A DNA stretch of 19,862 nt from Deltaproteobacteria bacterium (GCA_016218905.1 JACRCS010000987.1:1-19862); one strand, 5' to 3'. Counted from the stretch's first letter, positions 1-8,053 are shown. Notes: a model not told the origin generated them from the letters alone. Numbers and translations are program-made.

Positions 1-3000
1 CGTACCAGGATTGGGAGGCGACCCACGTCTCCCTTCCAAGCGTTCGCCGACGGGTCCGGCTCTACCCGGTGTCCGCGGGTACCGACCCTCAGGGTAGAGA
101 ATCGGTTCGTAGGGCAGCGGAGAGGGAGTTCCAGCTCCTCGAAGGATTCCGCCACCCGGGGGTCTTGCGGGCCGTCGACTACCGAGAGCACGAGCGGGGT
201 CCTGCCCTGGTCTTCGAGCACGATCCCAGGGCGGTTCGGCTCGACTTCTACCTTCGGGAGAGGGGCAGCCGGCTGAGCGTCGATCTCCGAATGAACCTGC
301 TTCGGCAGGTCGCGGAGGTCTTGCGCCACGCCCACGCCAAGAAGCTCGTTCACCGGGCGCTCGCGCCCCACAGCATCCTCGTTTTCGACCCGGATTCGGA
401 CGCCCCGAAGGTGCAGCTCTTCAACTGGCAGACCGGCCGGCGCGAACCCGGGAGCACGGGGCGCGGCGTGACGGCGACGGTTCACCTCGACTCCCTCGTC
501 GAAGAGGGGGCGCTCGTGTACGTCGCGCCCGAAGCGCTGACCGACTCGGCGAGCGCCGGCGAGCACTCGGACGTCTTCTCTTTGGGTGCCATCGCGTATC
601 ACCTCTTCTCCGGCACGCCGCCGGCGACCTCCCTCTTCGAGCTCGGGAAGAAGCTCCGCGAGGGCCCCGGCCTCCGGATCTCGTCGGTCCTAGACGGTGC
701 GGGGAGCGCCCTGGAGTACCTGATCCAGTTCGCAACCTACCCGGACGTATCGAGCCGCCTCGATTCAGTAGCCGATTTCTTGGACGAGCTCGAAAGCGTC
801 GAGGAAGAGCTCACCACACCGGATCCCGAGGCCTTCGTCGATCCGCGCGAGGCCAAGGCGAAGGATCGGATCCCGGGTGGATACGTGGTCACGAAACGCC
901 TGGGGCGGGGATCCTGTGCCGACGTGCTGCTCGTCGAGAAGGATGGCAAGGAACTCGTCGTCAAGGTCGCGATCGACGAGGAACACAACGGCCGGCTCAG
1001 AGACGAGGCCGAGGTCCTGGGGCTTGAGATGCTTCGGCACCAGCACATCGTCGAGCTTCTCGGGACCACCGAGATCAACGGCCGCTTCGCGCTCCTGATG
1101 AAGAAGGCGGGCGATCACACCCTGGGTCAGCGGATTCGGGAAGAGGGAAGGCTCAGCCTCGACCTTCTCCAGCGTTTCGGCAGCGATCTCCTGCAGACCG
1201 TCGACTGGTTGGAGCAGCAGGGAGTCCCCCATCGGGACATCAAGCCCGACAACATCGGGGTCGCCCCTCTCGGGAGGGGAGACAAGCTCCACCTGGTCCT
1301 GTTCGACTTCTCGCTTTCACGCGCCCCGGCGGAGAACATCCGGGCGGGGACCACCCCCTACCTCGACCCGTTCCTTTCGCTTCGCCGGCCGCCCCGCTGG
1401 GATCTTCAAGCCGAGCGCTTCGCCGCCGCCATGACCCTCTACGAGATGGCAACCGGCACCTTGCCCCGCTGGGGAGACGGGAGGAGCGCGCCTGCGCTCA
1501 TCGACGCCGAGGTCACCGTCGAACCGGAGCTCTTCGATCCCGCTCTTCGGGAGGAGATGACGGTTTTTTTCGCCAAGGCACTTCGCCGCAACGCCAGGGA
1601 ACGCTTCGACAACGGCGAAGAGATGCTTCGGGTCTGGCAGCGCATCTTCGAGGCAGCCGAGCGGCCGACCACCATCACCGATGTCGGCGAGATCGCAAAC
1701 CTCGACGAGGCTCTTTCCCGGGCAACCCCGGAGATGCCGCTCGCACTCCTCGGCCTCTCCACCGCGGCGGTGAACGCTCTGGAAAGGCTTCACGTGACGA
1801 CGGTCGGCGACCTCCTCTCCCTTCCCGCATCTCAGATCCCCCGGATGCGCGGCGTGGGAAACCGCGTCCGTCGAGAAATCGGACGCGCTTTGGGGAAGCT
1901 CGGGGAGCGGTTTCCTGAGCAGTCGAAAGAGCCGATTTCCGACCCGAGCAGCGAAGAGGAGGCCGACGTCCAGAGCGTGGATCTCCTTGCGATGCGCCTC
2001 GTCCCTGCCGCCGCGGACGACCGAGGCGTGCGGGCGCTTCAGGTCTTTCTCGGGCTCGCAGAGGATGCCCGATCCTGGCGAAGCCAGGCTGACGTCGCCC
2101 GGCTGCTCGATCTCCCCCTGAACCAGGTCCAGGAGGCGGTCGGGATGGCTCGGGAACGTTGGGGCCGGAGCCGCTCCCTCACGCTTCTCCGGGACGATAT
2201 CGCCGCGATCCTCGCGAAGAACGGCGGCGTGATGACCGCCCAGGAGCTCTCGGGGGCGGTGCTCACCACCCGTGGCTCGGTGCAGGAAGAACCTCTTCGA
2301 TCTCGGCTCGCGGCTGCCGTCGCCATTGCTGCCGTAGAGGCGGAGCGTGGAAGGGCCGAGCCCAGGTACCTGCTTCAGCGAAAAGGCGGCAAGGTCTTCG
2401 TCGCGCTACGCACGGAGCTCGTGAGCTTCGCCGAGAGGCTTGGACAGGTGGCGGATCGGCTCGCGCTTGACGGTCCGCTGGCGCCACCGGCTCGGGTGGT
2501 GGAGGCACTCCAGGAAGTGTCCCTTCCGGAAGGGCTCGAACCCTTGCCGTCCGGCAGACTCGTTCAGCTCGCCGTGGCGGCTTCGGAGCGGGCCGCGCTC
2601 TCCAGCAGGTTGGAGATCTACCCCCGGGGCATGGAAGCCCGAAGAGCCCTCCGTCTCGGCTACGGAGCCCTGCTGGGTTCTCGACTGCTCACCGCAGAAC
2701 AGATCCGGGAGCGGATCGGAAGCCGCTACCCGGAGGCCGAGAAGCTCCCGAGTCCGCCGGAGCTCGACGAGCTCCTTCGCGAAGCGGGCTCCGAGCTTCT
2801 TTGGGACGCATCGGCCGCGGAGGGGGTCGGTGCGTATCGGAGCCCGCTCCAGAGCTTCACAGGGCTAAGCTCCCGAACCCCTACCCTCCCCCGGTTCCCG
2901 ACGGAGCTCTGCGCCGCGGAGGAGATCGGTCCCGAGGTCGCAGAGGGGCGCCAGTTCGAAGAACGCCTCCAACGCTCCCTTTCCGAAGGAGGGTTTCTGG

Positions 3001-3521
3001 CTCTCGCCGTCGCCCCGCGGCACCTCGCCGAGGCCGAGAGGCCGCTCACCCGGCGTTTCGGCGTGGAGCGCCGAAGTCTCGAGGCACTCCTCATCGGCGC
3101 GATGAAGGAGGCGGCCTCCAAGGCTCGGGTCGACTGGAAGGTCGTGCTCCGAGCCGATGCCGCCCCACGGGAAAGCCGCGACTGGCAGAACCTGACGCTG
3201 CTCGTCAAACGGTCCCTGCCGGCGATGGAGGAAGGTCTCCTGCGCGCCGAGAAACCTCTGCTCCTCGTCTATCCCGGCCTCCTCGCCCGCTACGACCAAC
3301 TCGGGCTGCTGGAGAAGCTTCGCGACGGAGTCGGGCCGGTTCGACCCATCTGGGTTCTCATCCCGTGCGGGGACCAACAGGCCCTTCCGGTCCTGGACGG
3401 ACGAGCGGTTCCCGTCATCACCCGCGGGCAATGGTCTCGGATTCCGGAAGGGTGGCTTCGCCCACAGGGGGCTGCCCGGGTCCAACAGGTCGCGGTGATC
3501 CAGCCGGGCGCCAAAACGTGA
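1..3521 (+). CDS. pglW: BREX type 2 serine/threonine kinase PglW (5'-truncated by window edge)
   Basis: The frame is open from base 3 with no stop, so the true start lies upstream; 1172 residues are visible. PglW proteins are usually about 1450 residues with an N-terminal NERD nuclease-related domain, which would be the missing part. Numbering from the GTG at 69, the first kinase-like domain (about residues 1-240) looks inactive: it has HRALAPHS where HRD is expected (H95) and no VAIK-type lysine in the visible part. The second kinase domain (about 270-545) has a GRGSCADV glycine loop, a VVKVA lysine (K299), HRDIKPDN (H388-D390) and DFS in place of DFG (D413), so it is probably active. Residues about 557-608 resemble a helix-hairpin-helix or RNA-polymerase-alpha-CTD-like segment. 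The C-terminal 550 residues are PglW-specific. In Streptomyces Pgl, PglW is a required, autophosphorylating kinase. Its target here is unknown. The gene precedes pglX by 112 bases. Confidence 0.93.
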   Translation, partial: YQDWEATHVSLPSVRRRVRLYPVSAGTDPQGRESVRRAAEREFQLLEGFRHPGVLRAVDYREHERGPALVFEHDPRAVRLDFYLRERGSRLSVDLRMNLLRQVAEVLRHAHAKKLVHRALAPHSILVFDPDSDAPKVQLFNWQTGRREPGSTGRGVTATVHLDSLVEEGALVYVAPEALTDSASAGEHSDVFSLGAIAYHLFSGTPPATSLFELGKKLREGPGLRISSVLDGAGSALEYLIQFATYPDVSSRLDSVADFLDELESVEEELTTPDPEAFVDPREAKAKDRIPGGYVVTKRLGRGSCADVLLVEKDGKELVVKVAIDEEHNGRLRDEAEVLGLEMLRHQHIVELLGTTEINGRFALLMKKAGDHTLGQRIREEGRLSLDLLQRFGSDLLQTVDWLEQQGVPHRDIKPDNIGVAPLGRGDKLHLVLFDFSLSRAPAENIRAGTTPYLDPFLSLRRPPRWDLQAERFAAAMTLYEMATGTLPRWGDGRSAPALIDAEVTVEPELFDPALREEMTVFFAKALRRNARERFDNGEEMLRVWQRIFEAAERPTTITDVGEIANLDEALSRATPEMPLALLGLSTAAVNALERLHVTTVGDLLSLPASQIPRMRGVGNRVRREIGRALGKLGERFPEQSKEPISDPSSEEEADVQSVDLLAMRLVPAAADDRGVRALQVFLGLAEDARSWRSQADVARLLDLPLNQVQEAVGMARERWGRSRSLTLLRDDIAAILAKNGGVMTAQELSGAVLTTRGSVQEEPLRSRLAAAVAIAAVEAERGRAEPRYLLQRKGGKVFVALRTELVSFAERLGQVADRLALDGPLAPPARVVEALQEVSLPEGLEPLPSGRLVQLAVAASERAALSSRLEIYPRGMEARRALRLGYGALLGSRLLTAEQIRERIGSRYPEAEKLPSPPELDELLREAGSELLWDASAAEGVGAYRSPLQSFTGLSSRTPTLPRFPTELCAAEEIGPEVAEGRQFEERLQRSLSEGGFLALAVAPRHLAEAERPLTRRFGVERRSLEALLIGAMKEAASKARVDWKVVLRADAAPRESRDWQNLTLLVKRSLPAMEEGLLRAEKPLLLVYPGLLARYDQLGLLEKLRDGVGPVRPIWVLIPCGDQQALPVLDGRAVPVITRGQWSRIPEGWLRPQGAARVQQVAVIQPGAKT

Positions 3522-3564
3522 TCATGAGCGATTAACATGATCATGAAGACCATGAGTGATCATG
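3519..3564. promoter_or_regulatory. Three TGATCATG direct repeats at exact 19-base period (putative operator or internal promoter region)
   Basis: TGATCATG occurs at 3519-3526, 3538-3545 and 3557-3564, so successive copies start exactly 19 bases apart. The middle copy is part of a 10-base perfect palindrome, CATGATCATG. The first copy overlaps the pglW stop codon. The stretch is markedly A/T-rich for this genome and includes a weak -10-like TAACAT at 3533-3538. The arrangement suggests an operator for a regulator bound on successive turns, or a promoter driving pglX and the genes after it. No regulator gene is visible in the window. The repeats are seen directly; their function is inferred. 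Confidence 0.55.
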
Positions 3565-3570
3565 TTTCGT

Positions 3571-3619
3571 CCCCTCGCCCCCGGACGGGGGAGAGGGTTG
3601 GGGTGAGGGGGATTTCCCC
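3571..3619. repeat. REP-like dispersed GC-rich palindromic element in the pglX leader
   Basis: CCCTC-G-CCCCC (3572-3582) and GGGGG-A-GAGGG (3587-3597) form an 11-pair hairpin with one G/A mismatch and the loop GGAC. The flank reading GGGTTGGGGTGAGGG is the signature of short repeats scattered through intergenic regions of many GC-rich bacteria. Chance translations of these repeats give familiar peptides such as HPNPLP and SPSPQPSP, and both appear here on the opposite strand. A second small hairpin, GGGG-ATTT-CCCC, lies at 3608-3619. There is no T-tract, so this is not a standard terminator. Only one copy is present in the window. Confidence 0.6.
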
Positions 3620-3620
3620 G

Positions 3621-3626
3621 GGGGAG
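3621..3626 (+). promoter_or_regulatory. Shine-Dalgarno of pglX
   Basis: GGGGAG lies 7 bases before the GTG at 3634 and supports that start. It abuts the CCCC arm of the small hairpin at 3608-3619. CCCC can pair either with the upstream G-run or with these Gs, so leader folding could affect its exposure (inference). Confidence 0.55.
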
Positions 3627-3633
3627 AACCGAC

Positions 3634-6600
3634 GTGATTGACCCTGCGACGCTTCTTTCGGATCTGCGCAAGCTCCTTCGGGCGTTGGAGGACGAACTTC
3701 GAGAGCGGTGCACAGAGTTCCCCGAGGTAGACGGAAAGCTCCGCTCGGAGTACGCCGCGGCGAAGGCGGCCGGTCGGACGGCAGAGGCGTACGAGATCTG
3801 GAGGGACGAGACGATCACCCAGGCCGGGATCGCCTGGATCCTCGGCTGCGTGTTCGTGCGCTTCCTCGAAGACAACCTGCTTCTCGACGACGCCCAGCTC
3901 TCGGGTCCGGGCACGAGGCTGCACGAGGCTCGCGACCGGCACACGCTGTTCTTCCAGAAGCATCCGACGGAAACCGACCGGGAGTACCTGCACGAGGTCT
4001 TCCGACAGGTGGCGAAGCCCCCGGCCGCAAAGGAGCTCTACCGGGAGGTTCAGAACCCGCTCTGGTCCCTCGGCCTCTCCGGCGACGGAGCGGCGAAGCT
4101 CCTCCAGTTTTGGCAGCGGATCGACCCAGCCACCGGAAGGCTCGTCCACGACTTCGCCGATCCCGACTGGAGCACCCGCTTCCTCGGCGACCTGTACCAG
4201 GAGCTCTCCGAAGCGGCTCGGAAGAAGTACGCCCTGCTCCAGACCCCGGAGTTCGTGGAGGAGTTCATCCTTGACCGCACCCTCACCCCGGCGATCGAGG
4301 AGTTCGGCTACCGGGTCGTCCGACTCCTGGACCCCACCTGCGGCTCCGCCCACTTCCTCCTCGGAGGCTTTCGCCGGCTCTTCGATCTCTGGGTCTGGAA
4401 CGAGCCAGGCGCCAACGCGAGGGTGCTCGCCCAGCGTGCCCTCGACGGCGTGTACGGCATCGACCTGAACCCGTTCGCCGTCGCGATCGCCCGCTTCCGT
4501 CTCCTCATCGCCGCTCTGAAAGCCTCCGACATCACGAAGCTCAAGGACGCCCCCGGGTTCCGAATCAACCTCGCGGCCGGCGATTCCCTTCTCCACGGGA
4601 GACGTTTTCGTGGCGCCCGCGGGCTGCAGACCGCGCGTCACCCGGAGGATGATCCCATCCGCCATGTGTACGAGACCGAGGATCGGGACGAGCTCCGGCG
4701 AATCCTGGGGCAGCAGTACCACGCGGTGGTAGGAAACCCGCCGTACATTACGGCCAAGGATGATGCGCTTGACCAAGCATACCGGGCTCGCTTCGGCAGT
4801 TGTCACCGGCGATACTCCCTCGGGGTTCCCTTTACAGAGCGTTTTTTCGAGCTTGCGCTCGCAGGCGGGCGAGAGGTGCCCTCCGGCTACGTTGGGATGA
4901 TCACCGCAAATTCGTTCATGAAGCGGGAGTTCGGGAAGAAGCTGATCGAGGAGGTCCTGCCGAAGCTGGACCTCACCCACGTTATCGACACCTCCGGGGC
5001 CTACATTCCGGGGCACGGGACGCCGACGGTGGTCCTGTTCGGTCGCCATCGGGAGCCGGTCGGGAGCACGGTGCGCACGGTCATGGGGATCAAGGGCGAA
5101 CCGAGTGCGCCCGACGACCCCGGCAAGGGCCTCGTCTGGTCGTCGATCTGTTCACTGATCAACGTGGCGGGGAGCGAGAGCGACTTCGTGAGCGTGACCG
5201 ACACCCCTCGGGCGACCTTCGAGAAGCATCCCTGGAGCATCGGAGGTGGTGGCGCGGCTGATCTAAGGGAGTGCTTGGGCGAAAAGGCAACGACCAGCCT
5301 CGACGGACTCGGGGTATCCATCGGCTTCATGACTATCACGGGAGAGGACAACTGCCTGCTACTCCCGCCGAATGTGGCGGGTCGCCAACAAGGTCTTCAA
5401 GCCCGAGCGCTCGGGGACGGAGAAGGGCTCCGGGATTGGGGCTGTGAGAGTGACCTCGTCGTTCTATGGCCGAACACGCCGATGGGTGAGCGCTTGCCGC
5501 GGGATCGGATCGCTGCTCACCTGGCATTTCTATGGCCGTACAGGACCGCGCTGAAGTCCCGAAAAGCGTTCGGCACTCCGGTGGAAGAGCGCGGCATTCC
5601 ATGGTGGGCACTGCGGGAGGTGTATTGCGATCGATTCGTGTCGCCTCTCTCCATCGTCTTCGCCTTCGTCGCCACCCACAACCACTTCGTCCTGGACCGG
5701 GGCGGGAAGGTCTTCAACCGGTCGGCGCCGGTGATCAAGCTCCCAAAGGACGCGACCGAGGACGACCACCTCGCGCTCCTGGGCCTCCTCAACAGCTCCA
5801 CCGCGTGCTTCTGGATGAAACAGGTGTTTCACAACAAGGGACTCCGCGGGCAAGGCGGAGGGATCACGTCGTCCGACTGGGAGCAGTTCTATGAGTTCAC
5901 CGGCACGGGGTTGCTGAAGCATCCCATCCCCGCGGAGACGCCCGTTGTCCTTGCCCGCAAGCTCGACCGCCTCGTCCAAGAGCACTCTTCCGCCTCGCCG
6001 GCGGCAGTCTGCGCAGAAGCGACACCCACTCGGGAGCGGCTGGAGCGCGCGAAGACCTCATACCACTCGACCCTCCGCCGCATGATCGCCCTTCAGGAGG
6101 AGCTCGACTGGCGGTGTTACAGGCTCTACGGCGTCGTCGACGTAGACCTTTCCCTTCCCGCCAGCGAGCCACCTGAGATCGAACTGGGCGGGCGGGCCTT
6201 CGAGATCTCGATGGCGCGGCAGATGGCGCGGGGTGAGCTCGAAACCGCGTGGTTCCAGCGTCACGGCTCGACCCCCATCACCGAGATCCCTAGCCACTGG
6301 CCGGCCGAGTACCGCTACTTCGTGGAGTGCCGGATCGCCCTCATCGAATCAGACCGAAACGTCGCACTCGTCGAGAAGCCCGAGTACAAGCGCCGGTGGA
6401 ACACGGAACCCTGGGAGGAGCAGGAAGCTCGAGCGCTTCGCGGTTGGCTCCTCGACCGACTCGAGGACGCCCGCTTCTGGCGGGCCGCAGAGCTCACAAC
6501 CTGCTCCAGGCTGGCCGATCGCGTCCGCCAGGATCCCGAGTTCATGCAGGTTGCCGAGCTCTACCGAGGTCGACCGGACTTCGACGTCACCGCCCTGGTT

Positions 6601-7263
6601 ACGGAGCTCGTGGAGGGCGAGGCGGTGCCCCTCCTGCCCGTCCTGCGCTACCAGGCAAGCGGACTTCGGAAGCGAGAGGTGTGGGAGCGCACGTGGGAGC
6701 TTCAGCGTCAGGAGGATGCCATCGAGGCGCGCGTGGCTCTTCCGGACGGGCACCCCGACCGCTTGACCGCTGAAGAGGCCAAAGAGCTCAAGGCCGACCA
6801 AGTCGGCGACATCCCGGTGCCCCCGAAGTACCAGTCCGCCGATTTCCTGAGCAGCACCTTCTGGCGCCTCCGGGGGAAGCTAGACGTCCCCAAAGAGCGC
6901 TTCGTCAGCCACCCGCATTGCAGCCGCGAGACGGATCCGACCCTGGTCATCGGCTGGGCGGGTTGGAACCGCCTGCAGCAGGCACAGGCTCTCGCCGCTT
7001 ACTACATCCCGATGAAGGAAGACGAGGGTTGGGGCGCCGGGCGCCTCACCCCCCTCCTCGCCGGCATCCTGGAGCTCCTCCCCTGGCTCCGGCAATGGCA
7101 CAACGACGTCGATCCAACGTACAACTTGCGCCAGGGCGATTACTTCCGCGACTTCCTGGACGAGGAGCTGAGGTCGTTGGGGATTACGCGTGAAGCCCTG
7201 AAATCCTGGATGCCGCCCGGCGTGAGACGCGGCCGTGGCGCGCGGCGGGTGCGATCGCAATGA
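3634..7263 (+). CDS. pglX: BREX-2 adenine-specific DNA methyltransferase PglX
   Basis: This is a 1209-residue protein of typical PglX length. In BREX systems PglX methylates an adenine in a short non-palindromic host motif, marking self DNA, and it is also needed for phage exclusion. The SAM-binding motif I is LDPTCGSAHFLLGG (about residues 231-244) and the catalytic motif IV is NPPY at 368-371, followed by a long target-recognition and C-terminal region. The N-terminal segment with AWILGCVFVRFLEDN (about 68-82) is characteristic of the family. The GTG start has a good Shine-Dalgarno and follows pglW by 112 bases. The stop overlaps the next gene by ATGA. No long G-tract of the kind that phase-varies Streptomyces pglX is present; the longest run I saw is six C at 7049-7054. 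The reading frame appears continuous. Confidence 0.95.
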   Translation: MIDPATLLSDLRKLLRALEDELRERCTEFPEVDGKLRSEYAAAKAAGRTAEAYEIWRDETITQAGIAWILGCVFVRFLEDNLLLDDAQLSGPGTRLHEARDRHTLFFQKHPTETDREYLHEVFRQVAKPPAAKELYREVQNPLWSLGLSGDGAAKLLQFWQRIDPATGRLVHDFADPDWSTRFLGDLYQELSEAARKKYALLQTPEFVEEFILDRTLTPAIEEFGYRVVRLLDPTCGSAHFLLGGFRRLFDLWVWNEPGANARVLAQRALDGVYGIDLNPFAVAIARFRLLIAALKASDITKLKDAPGFRINLAAGDSLLHGRRFRGARGLQTARHPEDDPIRHVYETEDRDELRRILGQQYHAVVGNPPYITAKDDALDQAYRARFGSCHRRYSLGVPFTERFFELALAGGREVPSGYVGMITANSFMKREFGKKLIEEVLPKLDLTHVIDTSGAYIPGHGTPTVVLFGRHREPVGSTVRTVMGIKGEPSAPDDPGKGLVWSSICSLINVAGSESDFVSVTDTPRATFEKHPWSIGGGGAADLRECLGEKATTSLDGLGVSIGFMTITGEDNCLLLPPNVAGRQQGLQARALGDGEGLRDWGCESDLVVLWPNTPMGERLPRDRIAAHLAFLWPYRTALKSRKAFGTPVEERGIPWWALREVYCDRFVSPLSIVFAFVATHNHFVLDRGGKVFNRSAPVIKLPKDATEDDHLALLGLLNSSTACFWMKQVFHNKGLRGQGGGITSSDWEQFYEFTGTGLLKHPIPAETPVVLARKLDRLVQEHSSASPAAVCAEATPTRERLERAKTSYHSTLRRMIALQEELDWRCYRLYGVVDVDLSLPASEPPEIELGGRAFEISMARQMARGELETAWFQRHGSTPITEIPSHWPAEYRYFVECRIALIESDRNVALVEKPEYKRRWNTEPWEEQEARALRGWLLDRLEDARFWRAAELTTCSRLADRVRQDPEFMQVAELYRGRPDFDVTALVTELVEGEAVPLLPVLRYQASGLRKREVWERTWELQRQEDAIEARVALPDGHPDRLTAEEAKELKADQVGDIPVPPKYQSADFLSSTFWRLRGKLDVPKERFVSHPHCSRETDPTLVIGWAGWNRLQQAQALAAYYIPMKEDEGWGAGRLTPLLAGILELLPWLRQWHNDVDPTYNLRQGDYFRDFLDEELRSLGITREALKSWMPPGVRRGRGARRVRSQ

Positions 7264-7805
7264 CGGAGCAGCTCGAGGTTCTGCGAGATGTGGTGTCCCG
7301 CCTGGAACAGGCGGGGATTCCGTACATGGTGAGCGGCTCGCTCGCCATGAACTACTACGCGCAGCCCCGGATGACCCGCGACATCGACCTCGTCGTGGAG
7401 CTTCGACGAGAAAGCCTCGCCCGGCTCGGGGAGGTCCTCGGGGAGGACTACTACTTCAGCGCCGATGCGGCGGCAGCAGCCCTGGCGAGACGGACGATGT
7501 TCAACCTCATCCACCAGGGCTACATGATCAAGATCGACTGCATCGTCCGGAAAGACACGGAGTACCGGAAGCTCGAGTTTGCGCGGCGCAGGAAGATCGA
7601 CGTTCTTGGGGTGCAGTTCTACATCGTCGCGCCGGAGGACCTCGTCCTCTCGAAGCTCGAATGGTCTCGGGAGAGTCGCTCGGAGATGCAGCTCTCCGAC
7701 ATCCGAAACCTGCTGGACTCGGTTTCGGACCTCGACCGGACGTACCTGTCCGAATGGGCGAAGAAGCTCGGGCTCTCCAGCCTGCTGGAAGAGGTAACGC
7801 CATGA
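7260..7805 (+). CDS. Nucleotidyltransferase-fold protein embedded in the BREX operon
   Basis: This 181-residue protein has the minimal nucleotidyltransferase (pol-beta-like) signature. G26-S27 lies in GSLAMNYYA, D41 and D43 lie in TRDID, and a third acidic residue, D93, lies in KIDCIV, so the three metal ligands are intact and catalysis is plausible. A later motif, LSKLEW followed by Q-SDI, is typical of stand-alone nucleotidyltransferases of the AbiEii/DUF6036 type. Such enzymes can transfer NMP groups to RNA, protein or small molecules; the substrate cannot be read from sequence. The ATG overlaps the pglX stop (ATGA) and its own stop overlaps the next gene (ATGA), indicating coupled translation. 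It is not a core BREX-2 component. It could be an antitoxin or toxin enzyme, or a modifier of a BREX protein; this is inference. Confidence 0.85.
   Translation: MTEQLEVLRDVVSRLEQAGIPYMVSGSLAMNYYAQPRMTRDIDLVVELRRESLARLGEVLGEDYYFSADAAAAALARRTMFNLIHQGYMIKIDCIVRKDTEYRKLEFARRRKIDVLGVQFYIVAPEDLVLSKLEWSRESRSEMQLSDIRNLLDSVSDLDRTYLSEWAKKLGLSSLLEEVTP
7788..7794 (+). promoter_or_regulatory. Shine-Dalgarno of the 82-residue gene
   Basis: GAAGAGG lies 7 bases before the ATG at 7802, inside the end of the nucleotidyltransferase gene. It decides in favour of the short 82-residue reading rather than a longer frame that begins at 7235 and runs antiparallel to nothing recognisable. Confidence 0.5.
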
Positions 7806-8050
7806 ACGACACCACCGCGGAGGCAGCCCGCGTCTACCGGGACCTCCTCCTTTCCAGGACTGGGGCTGACCGTTTTCGGATGGGCTGCGAAATGTTCGAG
7901 ACGGCGAAGGCGTTCGTGCTGGCCGGTTTGAGGGCGCAAGGGGAGGAAGGACTGCAGGAGAGATTGTTCCTTCGGCTGTACGGCCGCGACTACGAACCGG
8001 AGGAGCGGGAACGGATTCGGGCTGCGATTCGCAAGCGGGAGGCAAGGTAA
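7802..8050 (+). CDS. Small conserved-looking protein paired with the nucleotidyltransferase
   Basis: This is an 82-residue, highly charged protein with a good Shine-Dalgarno and a 4-base ATGA overlap with the nucleotidyltransferase. The sequence reads as helical: an N-terminal helix (RVYRDLLLSR), then a central amphipathic segment with GCEMFETAKAFVLAGLRAQG, then LFLRLYGRDYEPEERERI and a basic tail. It has no membrane segment and no signal peptide. It contains no histidine, so it is not an RX4-6H HEPN ribonuclease. I recall similar small ORFs next to stand-alone nucleotidyltransferases in other bacteria, which suggests a conserved two-gene cassette, but I cannot name a family. It may be the partner or regulator of the upstream enzyme. 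pglY starts 3 bases downstream. Confidence 0.75.
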   Translation: MNDTTAEAARVYRDLLLSRTGADRFRMGCEMFETAKAFVLAGLRAQGEEGLQERLFLRLYGRDYEPEERERIRAAIRKREAR

Positions 8051-8053
8051 CGG

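Noticed and set aside
3572..3597. GC-rich hairpin after pglW as a rho-independent terminator
   Set aside because: The stem is followed by G-rich sequence rather than a T-tract, and the sequence matches a dispersed REP-like family. It could still slow transcription but is not a standard terminator.
3541..5049. 502-codon open frame on the minus strand opposite pglX
   Set aside because: It starts inside the REP-like repeat side and lies antisense to conserved PglX sequence. Its residues show no domain. It is a by-product of GC-rich codon bias.
3634..7263. Phase-variable homopolymer tract in pglX, as reported for Streptomyces
   Set aside because: The longest runs I found are about six bases (for example six C at 7049-7054, six T near 4852). 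That is too short to expect frequent slippage.
7260..8050. Classical AbiE or HEPN/MNT toxin-antitoxin pair
   Set aside because: There is no AbiEi-like winged-helix antitoxin beside the nucleotidyltransferase. The small partner lacks histidine, which excludes the HEPN RX4-6H motif. The pair may still be a different toxin-antitoxin type.
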